Shown: piece after piece, positions 17,251 to 26,912 of the stretch | Numbering within the stretch: the first letter of the stretch is position 1 | Layout: each line of letters starts with the position of its first letter | Source: a bacterium | Lineage (GTDB): Bacteria; Actinomycetota; Acidimicrobiia; Acidimicrobiales; Bin134 | Direction of reading: 5' to 3' | Length of the DNA: 64,000 nt | NCBI GenBank assembly: GCA_026705465.1 | Contig: JAPPAP010000025.1 | Coordinates: 248,001 to 312,000 of the forward strand | Position numbers and translations under genes: made by a program | Notes under the pieces: model-generated | Told to the model about the DNA's origin: nothing | Databases searched by the model: none | What the model saw: the letters and a program-made list of their open reading frames with translations, nothing else

Positions 17251-17505
17251 GTGAGTAAGACTGTGGCCATGGCGCTGGACCCCCGACTGCTCGAGATTCT
17301 GGCCTGTCCCGACGACAAGGGGCCCTTGCTGTATTTCACCGATGAGGACTCGCTGTACAACCCTCGTCTGCACCGCCGCTATCTGGTGGAGGACGACATT
17401 CCCAACATGCTGATCGACGAGGCCGAAACTGTGGGCGACGCTGAGCACGAGCGACTGATGGCGAGAGCTGAGTCTGAGTCCATTCCCTTCACATTTGCTC
17501 CGTGA
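17251..17505 (+). CDS. Trm112-like small protein
   Basis: An 84-residue protein with the Trm112/UPF0434 core: LLEILACPDDKGPLLYF near the N-terminus and YLVEDDIPNMLIDEAE in the middle. Bacterial members often lack the full zinc site, and here only a single cysteine is present. The function is unknown in bacteria; eukaryotic Trm112 activates methyltransferases. GTG 17251 or ATG 17269 could be the start. The stop overlaps the start of the next gene by 4 nt (GTGA), so it is coupled to the SIS isomerase, an arrangement conserved in actinobacteria. Confidence 0.82.
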   Translation: MSKTVAMALDPRLLEILACPDDKGPLLYFTDEDSLYNPRLHRRYLVEDDIPNMLIDEAETVGDAEHERLMARAESESIPFTFAP

Positions 17506-18575
17506 AGGATGGGCACCCAGTGAGCTCCTCTAAGGACGAAGCGTCCGGCGACCGAATGGACACGCTGGGCATGTGGCCAGCGGTCAATCGAATGCCCGAG
17601 CAGATGCTCGACGCACTGGAACGCTCCATGGAATTGAGCGGGCTGCCCGATCGGACAGAGATCACCAACGTGCTGGTTCTGGGCATGGGCCCGGGCGGAT
17701 TTGCCGGTGACCTGCTCGCGGTGACCGCGGGGCCGTTCATGCCCCTGCCCATTGTGGTGGTCAAGAGCTATCAGCCACCGTCGTACGTGGACGAGCAGAC
17801 CTTGGTGTTCGCGCTTTCTGCCAGCGGCGACACGCCCGAGATCGTCCAAGCCGCGGCCCAGGCCGCTGAAGCAGGAGGCCAGGTGGTAGCGGTGACCGGC
17901 GGCGGTCAATTGGCCAAGATGGCCAACGCTTGGGGCGCTCCACTCGTCGAGGTCGATCCCATGCTGTATCCGCCCCGGGCCGGGCTGAGCGTGCTTACCG
18001 TGGCGCCCATGATCATCTTGGGCCAGATGGGGCTGTTTCCCGGCGCGGCCCAATGGGTGCGACATGCAGTGGACCAGGTCCGAAGACGCCGAGACACTGT
18101 TCGAGAGCCGGCCGCGGCCCTGGCTCGCCAGCTCGCGGGCACGGTTCCTCTGGTCTACGGGGGCGGAGGTTTGGGAGCGGCGGCCGCCCGGCACTGGAAG
18201 AACATGATCAACACCAGTGCCAAGGCCCCGGCGTTCAGCGCAGGGGTGCCCGACCTCTTGCACAACGAGATCGCCGGATGGGGCCAGCACGGCGACCTCA
18301 CCAGACAGGTATTCAGCCTGGTGCTGCTGCGCCACGATCACGAGCATCCCGAGGTGATGAGGGGCCTCGACGTCCTGATCGACCTGATGGATGAGGTGGT
18401 GGGCGCGGTGCACACCGTGGAGGCGGCCGGGGAGGGCCCGGTGGCCCAAATCTTCGACCTTATGTACCAGGGGTCGATCACCGCGCTGGAGTTGGCGGCG
18501 GTGGTGGGCCTCGATCCCGGGCCGGTACCGGCCATCCTGGCCGCCCGCCAGGTGCTGGCGGGCCGCTCCCGATGA
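17502..18575 (+). CDS. SIS-domain bifunctional phosphoglucose/phosphomannose isomerase family protein
   Basis: A 357-residue protein with two SIS (sugar isomerase) folds. It carries GMGPGGFAGDL near residue 65, FALSASGDTPEIVQA (phosphate-binding serines) near 105, and the C-terminal LLHNEIAGWGQ segment, which in characterised archaeal/bacterial PGI/PMI enzymes contains the catalytic glutamate and histidine. It probably interconverts glucose-6-P/fructose-6-P and/or mannose-6-P. It lies between the Trm112-like gene (4 nt overlap) and ahcY, in a run with manA. This supports a role in mannose metabolism, but specificity cannot be read from sequence. Confidence 0.85.
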   Translation: MKDGHPVSSSKDEASGDRMDTLGMWPAVNRMPEQMLDALERSMELSGLPDRTEITNVLVLGMGPGGFAGDLLAVTAGPFMPLPIVVVKSYQPPSYVDEQTLVFALSASGDTPEIVQAAAQAAEAGGQVVAVTGGGQLAKMANAWGAPLVEVDPMLYPPRAGLSVLTVAPMIILGQMGLFPGAAQWVRHAVDQVRRRRDTVREPAAALARQLAGTVPLVYGGGGLGAAAARHWKNMINTSAKAPAFSAGVPDLLHNEIAGWGQHGDLTRQVFSLVLLRHDHEHPEVMRGLDVLIDLMDEVVGAVHTVEAAGEGPVAQIFDLMYQGSITALELAAVVGLDPGPVPAILAARQVLAGRSR

Positions 18576-18608
18576 ATCCAACACACGAGACGGCAAGGAA
18601 AGAACCCA

Positions 18609-20051
18609 GTGGCTGTAGAGCATGACTTCAAAGTGGCCGACTTGGCATCGGCCGAGGCCGGTCGCAAGGAGATCCGCTTGGCCGAGCACGAAATGCCCGG
18701 CCTGATGGCGCTGCGGGCTCAACACTTTGACGACCAGCCCTTGGCTGGAGCCCGCATTACCGGATCGCTCCACATGACGGTGCAGACCGCGGTGCTGATC
18801 GAGACCCTCACGGCACTCGGTGCCCGAGTTCGCTGGGCGTCGTGCAACATTTTCTCTACCCAGGATCCTGCCGCGGCCGCGGTGGCGGTCGGCCCCACCG
18901 GCACGCTAGAAGATCCCCAAGGGATACCGGTCTTCGCTTGGAAGGGCGAGACGTTGGAGGAGTACTGGTGGTGTACCGAGCAGGTGCTGCGCTGGCCCGA
19001 CGGCGGGGGGCCGAACCTCATCCTGGACGATGGCGGCGATGCCACCTTGCTCGTGCACATGGGCGCCGATGCCGAGGCGACGGGCACCGCCGGTGACCCC
19101 GATGAGGCCGACTCTGAGGACTTGGCTGAGATTCGCCGCCTACTGAACCGGAACCTGGCCGACGATCCGGGGCTGTGGACTGCCATTGCCAACGGCGTCC
19201 GCGGCGTGTCAGAGGAGACCACCACCGGGGTTCACCGGCTCTACCGGATGAAGGCCGATGGCGCGCTGCGCTTTCCGGCCATTGATGTGAACAACTCGGT
19301 GACCAAGTCGAAGTTCGACAACCTCTACGGCTGCCGGCACTCACTGATCGACGGCATCAATCGGGGCACCGACATGATGATCGGCGGCAAGACGGCGGTG
19401 GTGTGCGGCTACGGCGATGTGGGCAAGGGCTGCGCCCAATCACTGCGGGGCCAGGGGGCCCGGGTAGTGGTCACCGAGGTGGATCCCATCTGTGCGCTGC
19501 AAGCAGCAATGGAGGGCTTCGAGGTCAAGCGGCTTGAGGACGTGCTGGAGACCGCCGATTTGTTCATAACCGCCACCGGCTGCAAAGACGTGATCAGCGC
19601 CGAGCACTTGGGGCGGATGAAGCATCAGGCGGTGGTGGGCAACATCGGCCATTTCGACAACGAGATCGACATCGCCGGGCTCAACGCCCTTTCCGATGTG
19701 CAACGCATCAACATCAAGCCCCAGGTGGACGAGTACGTCTTTCCCGACGGCCACTCGGTGATCATTTTGTCGGAGGGGCGCCTGCTGAACCTGGGCAACG
19801 CCACCGGCCACCCCAGCTTCGTGATGTCATGCAGCTTCACCAACCAAGTACTGGCCCAGATGGAGCTGCACGCCAACGCCGAGTCATACGGCACCGACGT
19901 GATCACCCTGCCCAAGGAGCTGGACGAGATGGTGGCCCGGTTGCACCTCGAATCCCTCGGAGTGCGCCTCACTGCGCTGACTCCGGCCCAGGCCGACTAC
20001 ATGGGGGTGTCGGCCGACGGGCCGTTCAAGGCCGACCACTACCGGTATTGA
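18609..20051 (+). CDS. ahcY: Adenosylhomocysteinase (S-adenosyl-L-homocysteine hydrolase)
   Basis: A 480-residue SAHase with [16 protein letters not shown] near the N-terminus, [14 protein letters not shown] ahead of the NAD site, and the Rossmann motif GYGDVGKG at 267-274. The C-terminus ends in the family-typical PFKADHYRY. It splits S-adenosylhomocysteine into adenosine and homocysteine, feeding MetH (encoded at 55741). GTG 18609 is chosen; AAGGAAAG lies about 6-12 nt upstream. The 33 nt before it are too short for an SAH riboswitch. It follows the SIS isomerase gene on the same strand. Confidence 0.97.
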   Translation: MAVEHDFKVADLASAEAGRKEIRLAEHEMPGLMALRAQHFDDQPLAGARITGSLHMTVQTAVLIETLTALGARVRWASCNIFSTQDPAAAAVAVGPTGTLEDPQGIPVFAWKGETLEEYWWCTEQVLRWPDGGGPNLILDDGGDATLLVHMGADAEATGTAGDPDEADSEDLAEIRRLLNRNLADDPGLWTAIANGVRGVSEETTTGVHRLYRMKADGALRFPAIDVNNSVTKSKFDNLYGCRHSLIDGINRGTDMMIGGKTAVVCGYGDVGKGCAQSLRGQGARVVVTEVDPICALQAAMEGFEVKRLEDVLETADLFITATGCKDVISAEHLGRMKHQAVVGNIGHFDNEIDIAGLNALSDVQRINIKPQVDEYVFPDGHSVIILSEGRLLNLGNATGHPSFVMSCSFTNQVLAQMELHANAESYGTDVITLPKELDEMVARLHLESLGVRLTALTPAQADYMGVSADGPFKADHYRY

Positions 20052-20105
20052 TCCGCCTGGTTGGAGCGACCCGCGGAGGCAAGCCATTGTGTCACTGGCC
20101 GTCCT

Positions 20106-20111
20106 TAGTGT
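20106..20111 (+). promoter_or_regulatory. -10 box TAGTGT of the comF-like gene
   Basis: TAGTGT ends 6 nt before ATG 20118, consistent with a leaderless mRNA. Confidence 0.45.
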
Positions 20112-20117
20112 TCAGCC

Positions 20118-20792
20118 ATGTTGTTGCTACGGACATGCGCAGGATGTGGGGGGCCGGGGCCATCGCCGTGTTCACGGTGCGCTGGTGATATGCGAGTGGT
20201 GGGGGAAATGCCCCCACCGGAGCCTCTAGCTGGGCTGTGGGCTGCTTTCGCCTACGCGGGAGCCGGGCGGGAATTGCTGGCCCGGCTGAAGTATCGCAAC
20301 CAGCGGTCGTGCGTGGGCTGGGTGGCGTCGGCTATGGCTCGGACCCTGCCACCGGGTCTGGCGGTCGACACCGTGACGTGGGCCCCGACGTCTTCGCAGC
20401 GCCGTCGCCGTCGGGGTTTCGACCAAGCTGAGCTGCTGGCTCGAGCCTTGGGCCGAGAGATCGGGCTGCCTGTCGTCTCCTTGTTGAGGAGAATTGACGC
20501 CGCAGGCCAGACCGGACGAAACCGCAGCCAGCGCTCCTGCGCCCCTGTCTTCGCATCCCGCCGTGCGCAACTGACAGCGGTGTTGGTGGTAGACGATGTG
20601 ATTACCACCGGCGCGACCCTCCAGGCCGCGGCAAAGTCCCTGATCAATGTGGGTGTCCAGCAGGTTGGCGCGGTGGTGGCTGGGGCTACGCCATTGCCCT
20701 ATCAGCAGCTTCCTGCACGACAGCCCCTTGGTGTGGTTACCATGAGAACTCACAACTCAACCCCAGTCGAAAGGGAGCCGCCATGGATGTGA
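20118..20792 (+). CDS. ComF family phosphoribosyltransferase-like protein
   Basis: A 224-residue protein with an N-terminal zinc finger of the ComF type (C7-x2-C10, C18-x2-C21) and a type I phosphoribosyltransferase domain with the PRPP motif VVDDVITTGAT at 158-168. ComF proteins are linked to DNA uptake in naturally competent bacteria, but homologs are widespread in species without known competence. No other competence gene is in this window. The gene overlaps the start of the ribosome hibernation factor gene by 10 nt. Its 3' part contains TACCAT near 20739, a possible extra promoter for the downstream gene. Confidence 0.85.
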   Translation: MLLLRTCAGCGGPGPSPCSRCAGDMRVVGEMPPPEPLAGLWAAFAYAGAGRELLARLKYRNQRSCVGWVASAMARTLPPGLAVDTVTWAPTSSQRRRRRGFDQAELLARALGREIGLPVVSLLRRIDAAGQTGRNRSQRSCAPVFASRRAQLTAVLVVDDVITTGATLQAAAKSLINVGVQQVGAVVAGATPLPYQQLPARQPLGVVTMRTHNSTPVEREPPWM

Positions 20793-21115
20793 CCATCAGC
20801 AGCAGCGGGATTCAGGTGTCGCAGAGACTGGGGGAGACCACCCGAACGAAGGTGGGCAAACTCGACCGCTATTTGTCGGGCATCGATCACGCCACGGTTC
20901 GGTTCAGCGAGGAGAAGAACCCCCGCATTCCCGAGCCCGATATCTGCGAGGTCACCTTGGAGGGCCACGGCTATCACATCCGCAGCCGGGTCAACGGACC
21001 GACCCCGTTTGCGGCCTTAGACCGAGCCATTGCCAAGCTGGAGCGCCAACTCCGCCGCACCAAGACCCGGCGGGTGGACCGCCAGCACCATTCTCGGGAG
21101 CGCCGGGCGAGTTAG
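20783..21115 (+). CDS. hpf: Ribosome hibernation-promoting factor, short form
   Basis: A 110-residue protein of the HPF/RaiA family. Its N-terminal part VTISSSGIQVSQRLGETTRT, the AKLERQLRR helix and a basic tail fit the ribosome-binding domain, which occupies the mRNA/tRNA channel of idle 30S subunits. The C-terminal dimerisation domain of long HPF is missing: the reading frame stops at 21115, and the following 115 nt do not encode a recognisable remnant. A strong AAAGGGAG box precedes ATG 20783. Position directly before secA is common in many bacteria. Confidence 0.88.
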   Translation: MDVTISSSGIQVSQRLGETTRTKVGKLDRYLSGIDHATVRFSEEKNPRIPEPDICEVTLEGHGYHIRSRVNGPTPFAALDRAIAKLERQLRRTKTRRVDRQHHSRERRAS

Positions 21116-21189
21116 CCCTGCGCTGGCGTCGAAAGGCTTTTCGGCGCGCCCTCGAGAGCAGTCCGGCGACAGGATTCTGGCTGGCCCCG

Positions 21190-21221
21190 TTGACTAAATC
21201 GCGCCAGCACAACAGTAGAGT
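21190..21221 (+). promoter_or_regulatory. Candidate secA promoter
   Basis: TTGACT (21190-21195) and TAGAGT (21216-21221) are separated by 20 nt, longer than ideal. TAGAGT ends 9 nt before ATG 21231 and no ribosome-binding site is visible, so a leaderless or near-leaderless transcript is likely. Confidence 0.4.
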
Positions 21222-21230
21222 GGGCCTGAC

Positions 21231-23930
21231 ATGAGCGTGTTTCAGAAGGTCCTGAACACCGGCGAGGGCAAGAAGATCAAGGCACTGGAGAGCCTGGTGC
21301 CCGATATCAACGCGCTCGAACCCGAGACCAAGGCGCTGTCCGACGATGCGCTACGGGCCCGCACCGGGGAGTTCCGCCAGCGCTTGGAGAACGGCGAAGA
21401 TCTTCACGACCTGCTCATCGATGCCTTTGCCGTGGTTCGGGAAGCGGCCTGGCGGGTCATCGGCCAGCGCCACTACGACGTGCAGTTGATGGGGGGCGCG
21501 GCCCTCCACTTCGGCTGGGCGGCCGAGATGCGCACCGGCGAGGGCAAGACCCTGGTGTCCACGCTGCCTGTGTACCTGAACGGCCTAGCCGGCAAGGGCG
21601 TGCACGTGGTGACGGTGAACGACTACCTGGCCTCGCGCGACGCCGACTGGATGGGGGCCATCCACCGTTGGCTGGGTCTTTCCATCGGGCTGGTGGTCCC
21701 CGGAGAGCGGGGCTCTGAGTTCAAGCGCCAGCAGTACGACTGCGACATCACCTACGGCACCAACAACGAGATGGGCTTCGACTACCTGCGGGACAACATG
21801 GCCTTGTCGGCCGACCGCCGAGTCCAGCGGGGCCACAACTATTGCATCGTGGACGAGATCGACTCCATCCTCATCGACGAGGCCCGCACCCCCCTGATCA
21901 TCAGCGGACGCCTGGCCGACGCAACCGACAGGTACAACAAATTCGCCAGCGTGGTACGGGGCCTGCGGCGAGACGTCCACTACGACGTGGACGAGGAGAA
22001 GCGCATCGTGGCCCCCACTGAGGAAGGGGTCCACGCGGTGGAGCGGGCCCTGGGGGTGGAGAATCTCTACGACTCGGTCAGCGCCAATCTGGTCCACCAC
22101 CTCCAGGCCGCACTGCGGGCCAAGGAGCTGTACCACAAGGACAAGGACTACATCTTGCAGCGGGGTGAGGTGAAGATCGTCGACGAGTTCACCGGGCGGA
22201 TTCTCGACGGCCGCCGCTGGTCGGAGGGTCTGCACCAGGCGGTGGAGGCCAAAGAGGGGGTGAAGATCAAAGAGGAGAACCAGACGCTGGCCACCATCAC
22301 CCTCCAGAACTACTTCCGACTCTACGAGAAGCTGGCCGGCATGACCGGAACTGCGGTGAGCGAGGCCAGCGAGCTGCTCGACACCTACGGCCTGCACGTG
22401 GTTCCCATACCCACCAACCTGCCGGTGATCCGTGCCGATCAGGGCGACCTCATCTACAAGAGCGAGGACGGAAAGTTCAATGCCCTGGTGGAAGACCTGG
22501 TGGAGCGCTACGAGCGGGGCCAGCCCGTGCTGGTGGGCACCGTCTCGGTGGAGAACTCCGAGAAGCTGTCCGACGTGCTCAACAAGCGGGGCATTCACCA
22601 TGAGGTTCTGAACGCCAAGCAGCACTTCCGGGAGGCCGAGATTGTGGCCCAGGCCGGTCGCCTGCACGCCATCACGGTGGCCACCAACATGGCCGGACGA
22701 GGAGTGGACATCGTGTTGGGGGGCAATCCCGAGGGCATGGCCCGCCGGGATGTGGCTGCTGAAGGACTCGATCCCTCCAGCGAGCAGGGCCAGACCCGGG
22801 CGGCGGAACTGCTGGAGAAGTACGAAGCTGAGTGCGGCGCAGAAGGCGAGAAGGTCCGGGAGCTGGGCGGTCTCTACGTGCTGGGCACCGAGCGCCACGA
22901 CAGCCGCCGTATCGACAACCAGCTTCGGGGTCGCTCCGGGCGTCAGGGCGACCCCGGAGAGAGCCGATTCTACCTATCGCTGGAAGACGAGCTCATGCGG
23001 ATCTTTGCCACCGGGGCCATGAACTGGGTCATGGACAAGGCCCTGCCCGAGGACGTGCCCATCGAGGCCAAGATGGTTACCAAGGCCATCGAGCGGGCCC
23101 AGGGCACGGTGGAGCAGAAGAACGCCGAGGCTCGCAAGAACGTGCTCAAGTACGACGAGGTGCTCAACGAGCAGCGCAAGGTGATTTACAAGCGGCGAGC
23201 CCAGATCCTAGCGGGCAGCGAATTGCGGGCCGAGGCCCTCGAGCACCTGGGTGAGGCAGTTGAAGCCGTGATAGCCGGGCACTGCACGTCTGAAGACCAT
23301 GAGGACTGGGACCTTGACCAGCTGGAGACCGAGGCCCGGGTGCTGTGGCCCACTCAGCTGGGGCCCGACCAGATGGGCGAGGCCGCCTCTACCGACGAAC
23401 TCTATGACTTGCTGGTTGGAGAGGCGGTAACCCACTACGAGCAGCGGGAGGAGCTGGTCGGCGCCGAGGCTATGCGGGAGGTGGAGCGCCAGATCATGCT
23501 GCGCATCATCGATCAGCGCTGGCGCGAGCACCTCTATGAGATGGACTACCTCAAAGAGGGCATCAACCTGCGGGCTCTCGGCCAGAAGAACCCCCTGACC
23601 GAGTGGCAGCGGGAGGGGTTTGAGATGTTCGGCCAGATGATGGCCGGCGTTGCCCGGGACTTTGTCACCTACATCATGCATGTGGAGATCAACGTGGATG
23701 CCCCGGCGCAGGCCGACGATGCCGGTACGAGCAATATCACTGAATCGGGTCCGGCTGATCCGTCCACCCAGCGGTCATTGGCCAGCACTGCGGCTGGCCC
23801 CGAGGTGGTGCAGGAGTCGGCACCCAGGTCGAAGCAACCGGTGGTGAAGTCGGACTTGGAAAAGACTCCTCGCAACGCCCCTTGCCCGTGCGGATCAGGT
23901 CGTAAATTCAAGCAGTGCCACGGGCGCTGA
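21231..23930 (+). CDS. secA: Preprotein translocase ATPase SecA
   Basis: An 899-residue SecA with Walker A MRTGEGKT (100-107), the DEAD-like segment VDEIDSILIDEAR near residue 211, the pre-protein cross-linking domain, the second nucleotide-binding fold (TNMAGRGVDI, GRSGRQGDPGESRF), and a C-terminal SEC-C zinc motif CPCGSGRKFKQCH (C885, C887, C896, H897). It drives export of unfolded proteins through SecYEG. This is the housekeeping SecA1 type with an intact zinc tail. It lies between hpf and prfB. Confidence 0.98.
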   Translation: MSVFQKVLNTGEGKKIKALESLVPDINALEPETKALSDDALRARTGEFRQRLENGEDLHDLLIDAFAVVREAAWRVIGQRHYDVQLMGGAALHFGWAAEMRTGEGKTLVSTLPVYLNGLAGKGVHVVTVNDYLASRDADWMGAIHRWLGLSIGLVVPGERGSEFKRQQYDCDITYGTNNEMGFDYLRDNMALSADRRVQRGHNYCIVDEIDSILIDEARTPLIISGRLADATDRYNKFASVVRGLRRDVHYDVDEEKRIVAPTEEGVHAVERALGVENLYDSVSANLVHHLQAALRAKELYHKDKDYILQRGEVKIVDEFTGRILDGRRWSEGLHQAVEAKEGVKIKEENQTLATITLQNYFRLYEKLAGMTGTAVSEASELLDTYGLHVVPIPTNLPVIRADQGDLIYKSEDGKFNALVEDLVERYERGQPVLVGTVSVENSEKLSDVLNKRGIHHEVLNAKQHFREAEIVAQAGRLHAITVATNMAGRGVDIVLGGNPEGMARRDVAAEGLDPSSEQGQTRAAELLEKYEAECGAEGEKVRELGGLYVLGTERHDSRRIDNQLRGRSGRQGDPGESRFYLSLEDELMRIFATGAMNWVMDKALPEDVPIEAKMVTKAIERAQGTVEQKNAEARKNVLKYDEVLNEQRKVIYKRRAQILAGSELRAEALEHLGEAVEAVIAGHCTSEDHEDWDLDQLETEARVLWPTQLGPDQMGEAASTDELYDLLVGEAVTHYEQREELVGAEAMREVERQIMLRIIDQRWREHLYEMDYLKEGINLRALGQKNPLTEWQREGFEMFGQMMAGVARDFVTYIMHVEINVDAPAQADDAGTSNITESGPADPSTQRSLASTAAGPEVVQESAPRSKQPVVKSDLEKTPRNAPCPCGSGRKFKQCHGR

Positions 23931-23952
23931 ACACCTATTTCCGGGATTCCCC

Positions 23953-25053
23953 GTGCCTGACTTCGCTGACGACCTTGCCCTGCTCCGATCCAAACTGGAC
24001 GAAGCTCGGCGCTACCTGCACATCGAAGACCTGACCATCCGCCGCCCTGAACTGGAGAAAGCTGCTGCTGCTCCCGGCCTGTGGGATGACCCCGATCGGG
24101 CCCGCAAAGTGACTCGGGAACTGGCCGAGTTGGTTGAGGACTTAGAGCTGTTCGCCGGGCTGGAGGCGACGCTGGAAGACGCCGACACTTTGCACCAGCT
24201 TGCCGCTGAGGAAGACGACGAATCGCTGGCCCCCGAGATCGCCGAATTGCTGAACTCCCTGACCGCCAAAGTTGACGACCTAGAGCTGCGGTCGCTCTTG
24301 GGTGGTGAGCACGACGACTCCGATGCGGTGTGCGAGCTGCACAGTGGGGCGGGGGGCACTGACGCGCAGGACTGGGCTGAGATGTTGCTGGGCATGTACC
24401 AGGGATGGGCTGAGCGCCGCGGTTTCGAGTTCAAGGTGGACTCTGTATCGGAGGGTCAGGGCGCAGGTATCTCATCGGCTGACTTCACCATCTCGGGGCG
24501 CAATGCCTACGGCCTGCTCCAGTCGGAGCGGGGGGTGCACCGGTTGGTGCGGATCTCGCCGTTTGACTCGGATGCCCGTCGGCACACGGCGTTTGCCCAG
24601 TTCAGGGTGGTTCCGTTCTTCGACGAGGTGTCCGATGAGGTGGAGATTGAGGACAAAGACCTGCGGATCGACACGTTCCGGTCGTCGGGGGCGGGCGGAC
24701 AGCACGTGAACGTGACCGATTCGGCGGTGCGCGTCACCCATTTGCCCACCGGCATCGTGGTGTCATGCCAGAACGAGCGCAGCCAGCACCAGAACAAAGA
24801 TCGGGCCATGCAGATCTTGGCCGCCCGCCTCGCCGATCTGAAACGGGCCGAGCGGGAGGCCGAGATCGCCGGTTTGGCCGGCGACTACCAGAAGGCCGAA
24901 TGGGGCAGCCAGATCCGCTCGTATGTGCTGCACCCGTACCAGCAGGTCAAGGACGATCGCACCGGCGTGACCATCGGCAACGTTGAAGCAGTGCTGGCCG
25001 GCGACCTCGACGAGTTGATCGAGGCGTACCTGCGGTGGAGGCGGATGTCTTGA
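23953..25053 (+). CDS. prfB: Peptide chain release factor 2
   Basis: A 366-residue class I release factor with the RF2-specific stop-codon recognition motif S202-P203-F204 and the catalytic G248-G249-Q250 in SSGAGGQHVNVTD. It ends translation at UGA and UAA. The reading frame is continuous from GTG 23953: the region around codon 25, where many bacteria carry an in-frame UGA and a programmed +1 frameshift, reads straight through (RRYLHIEDL). Autoregulation by frameshifting is therefore absent. It follows secA by 22 nt. Confidence 0.97.
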   Translation: MPDFADDLALLRSKLDEARRYLHIEDLTIRRPELEKAAAAPGLWDDPDRARKVTRELAELVEDLELFAGLEATLEDADTLHQLAAEEDDESLAPEIAELLNSLTAKVDDLELRSLLGGEHDDSDAVCELHSGAGGTDAQDWAEMLLGMYQGWAERRGFEFKVDSVSEGQGAGISSADFTISGRNAYGLLQSERGVHRLVRISPFDSDARRHTAFAQFRVVPFFDEVSDEVEIEDKDLRIDTFRSSGAGGQHVNVTDSAVRVTHLPTGIVVSCQNERSQHQNKDRAMQILAARLADLKRAEREAEIAGLAGDYQKAEWGSQIRSYVLHPYQQVKDDRTGVTIGNVEAVLAGDLDELIEAYLRWRRMS

Positions 25054-25177
25054 GCGCGGCCATTCCCGGGCTGAAGGGTGCGCAATCAGCGCCCGGTGCC
25101 GGTGGTAGCGTGGGTCGAGCTTTCCGGCTTGCCAATGCGGGTTCCCTGCCGGGGCCGCAGTTCGGAGCACACGTCGC

Positions 25178-25855
25178 ATGATCAGAATGGAGAACGTCAC
25201 CAAGGTGTACAAGGGAGAGGTACTTGCCCTTCAGAACGCCTCTTGTGAAGTGCAGCGGGGGGAGTTTGTTTTCTTGGTGGGTCCGTCGGGTTCGGGCAAG
25301 TCCACGTTCATGCGCCTGCTCAACAAAGAGGAGAAGCCCGACCGAGGCCGGGTGTTCGTAGCCGGGCGGGATATCGGCAAGCTGCCTAGTTGGAAGGTGC
25401 CCTTCCTGCGCCGCAACATCGGCTGCGTTTTCCAAGACTTCAAGCTCCTGCCCAACAAGACTGTGGTCCAGAACGTGGCCTTCGCGCTGGAGGTGATCGG
25501 CAGCCCCCGAAGCGTGATCAAGACCAAAGTGCCGGCCATCTTGGAGCTGGTGGGTCTGTCCAAGAAGATGCACAACTACCCCGACGAGCTGTCAGGCGGG
25601 GAGCAGCAGCGGGTGTCCATCGCCCGAGCCTTCGTCAACCGGCCGCTGATCCTGCTCGCAGATGAGCCCACCGGGAACCTCGATCCGAACACGTCGCTGG
25701 GCATCATGACGCTGCTGGACCGCATCAACCGCACCGGCACCACGGTGGTGATGGCGACCCACGACCGCAGCATTGTCGACAAAATGCGCCGCCGGGTTGT
25801 GGAGTTGGACCGGGGCCAGATCGTCCGGGATCAATCCCGCGGGGTGTACGAATAG
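25178..25855 (+). CDS. ftsE: Cell division ATP-binding protein FtsE
   Basis: A 225-residue ABC ATPase with Walker A GPSGSGKS (35-42), signature LSGGE (138-142), Walker B LILLADE (157-163) and an H-loop in MATHD. FtsE pairs with FtsX in the membrane to activate cell-wall hydrolases at the division site. The start is ATG 25178, or the in-frame ATG 25187. It is followed 44 nt later by ftsX on the same strand. A candidate -10 box TAGCGT lies 66-71 nt upstream (25106-25111), giving a short leader. Confidence 0.97.
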   Translation: MIRMENVTKVYKGEVLALQNASCEVQRGEFVFLVGPSGSGKSTFMRLLNKEEKPDRGRVFVAGRDIGKLPSWKVPFLRRNIGCVFQDFKLLPNKTVVQNVAFALEVIGSPRSVIKTKVPAILELVGLSKKMHNYPDELSGGEQQRVSIARAFVNRPLILLADEPTGNLDPNTSLGIMTLLDRINRTGTTVVMATHDRSIVDKMRRRVVELDRGQIVRDQSRGVYE

Positions 25856-25899
25856 CCGATGGGCTTGAAGGACTGGAGTAGATCGGCGGGCGCGAGCCG

Positions 25900-26793
25900 A
25901 TGAGCCTCAAGTTGGACTATGTCCTGCGGGAGACGGCCAGCAACTTCCGCCGCAACATCACCCTCACACTGGCCACCGTCATCACCGTCACCATCTCTCT
26001 GACCTTGTTGGGCGCGGCGCTGCTGTTCGGTGACGCCGTGGACAACGCCACCGTCCGCTGGAAAGACGGCGTGGAGTTCATCGTCTTCGTTGACCCCGAG
26101 ATCAGTCCGGAGTTGGAAGAAGACATCCGGCGTCAGCTCGTGGACTCCCCCGAAATCAGCGACTTCACCTACATCGACAAGGATGAGGCCTACGCCGAAG
26201 TGCAGGACCTACTCGGCGACTCCCCTGAGCTGGTGGAGGTGATCACTCCAGAGCGGCTGCCGGCTTCGTTCCGGGTCAAGCCCACCGACACCCTGCCCGA
26301 GCGGGTCGACGAGTTGGCGGCCGCATTCCGGGCCCAGCCGGGGGTAGCCAGGGTGGTCACCGCCAGCGAGACAATCCGGGCCATCGAGGACTTGTCCAGC
26401 GGATTGCGCCAAAGGGTGATCATCATCGCCATCGTCTTGTTGGTGGCTGCCACCGTGCTGATCTTAAACACCATCCGCATGGCGCTATTCTCCCGCCGCC
26501 GGGACATCGAGGTGATGAAGCTGGTAGGGGCGACCAACTGGTTCATCCGAGTGCCGTTCATGTTCGAGGGGCTCATTCAAGGGCTCATCGGCGGTGTGAT
26601 CGCCATTCCGCTGATCTGGCTTACCAACAACTTCTTCAGTGTGATCAACGAAGATGTCACTTTGGAGCTCCTGCGGGGTTTCACCGTGGATCCCTCCCGG
26701 GTATGGACGCTGGGCTTCCAAATGGTGGGGCTCGGCGCCGTTGTGGGCACGGTGGGCTCCGGCATCGCGGTCAGCCGCTTCCTGGACACCTGA
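25900..26793 (+). CDS. ftsX: Cell division protein FtsX
   Basis: A 297-residue permease-like protein with an N-terminal TM (about 22-44), an extracellular domain (about 45-170), and three more TM segments (about 171-191, 218-245, 265-290), the layout of actinobacterial FtsX. It carries IRMALFSRRRDIEVMKLVGA in the conserved loop before TM3. It forms the FtsEX complex with the gene product upstream. The peptidoglycan hydrolase gene and smpB that often follow ftsX are absent here; the next gene is a dehydrogenase after 119 nt. Confidence 0.95.
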   Translation: MSLKLDYVLRETASNFRRNITLTLATVITVTISLTLLGAALLFGDAVDNATVRWKDGVEFIVFVDPEISPELEEDIRRQLVDSPEISDFTYIDKDEAYAEVQDLLGDSPELVEVITPERLPASFRVKPTDTLPERVDELAAAFRAQPGVARVVTASETIRAIEDLSSGLRQRVIIIAIVLLVAATVLILNTIRMALFSRRRDIEVMKLVGATNWFIRVPFMFEGLIQGLIGGVIAIPLIWLTNNFFSVINEDVTLELLRGFTVDPSRVWTLGFQMVGLGAVVGTVGSGIAVSRFLDT

Positions 26794-26912
26794 CGGGCCC
26801 CTCTCGCTTCCATCACTGGGCACCTGACGGGCCGCATTTTCTCGGGGCGTAGTAGGTTCGCGGCAGATGGCCTCGGCCGCAATAGCCGAGACCCGGGCGA
26901 GAGGAGCAGCAG

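Noticed and set aside
18576-18608. SAH riboswitch before ahcY
   Set aside because: Only 33 nt separate it from the upstream gene, too short for the known fold.
23953-24060. Programmed frameshift in prfB
   Set aside because: No in-frame TGA occurs near codon 25; the frame is continuous from GTG 23953.
25104-25116. 13-mer GGTAGCGTGGGTC shared with the LapA-like promoter (45933-45945)
   Set aside because: Repeats of 13 bases are expected by chance in a window of this size; only the TAGCGT core is used as promoter evidence.
26787-26832. Direct repeat CACCTGACGGGCC at the end of ftsX
   Set aside because: Two short copies about 33 nt apart with no hairpin or T-run; probably a small slippage duplication without a clear role.
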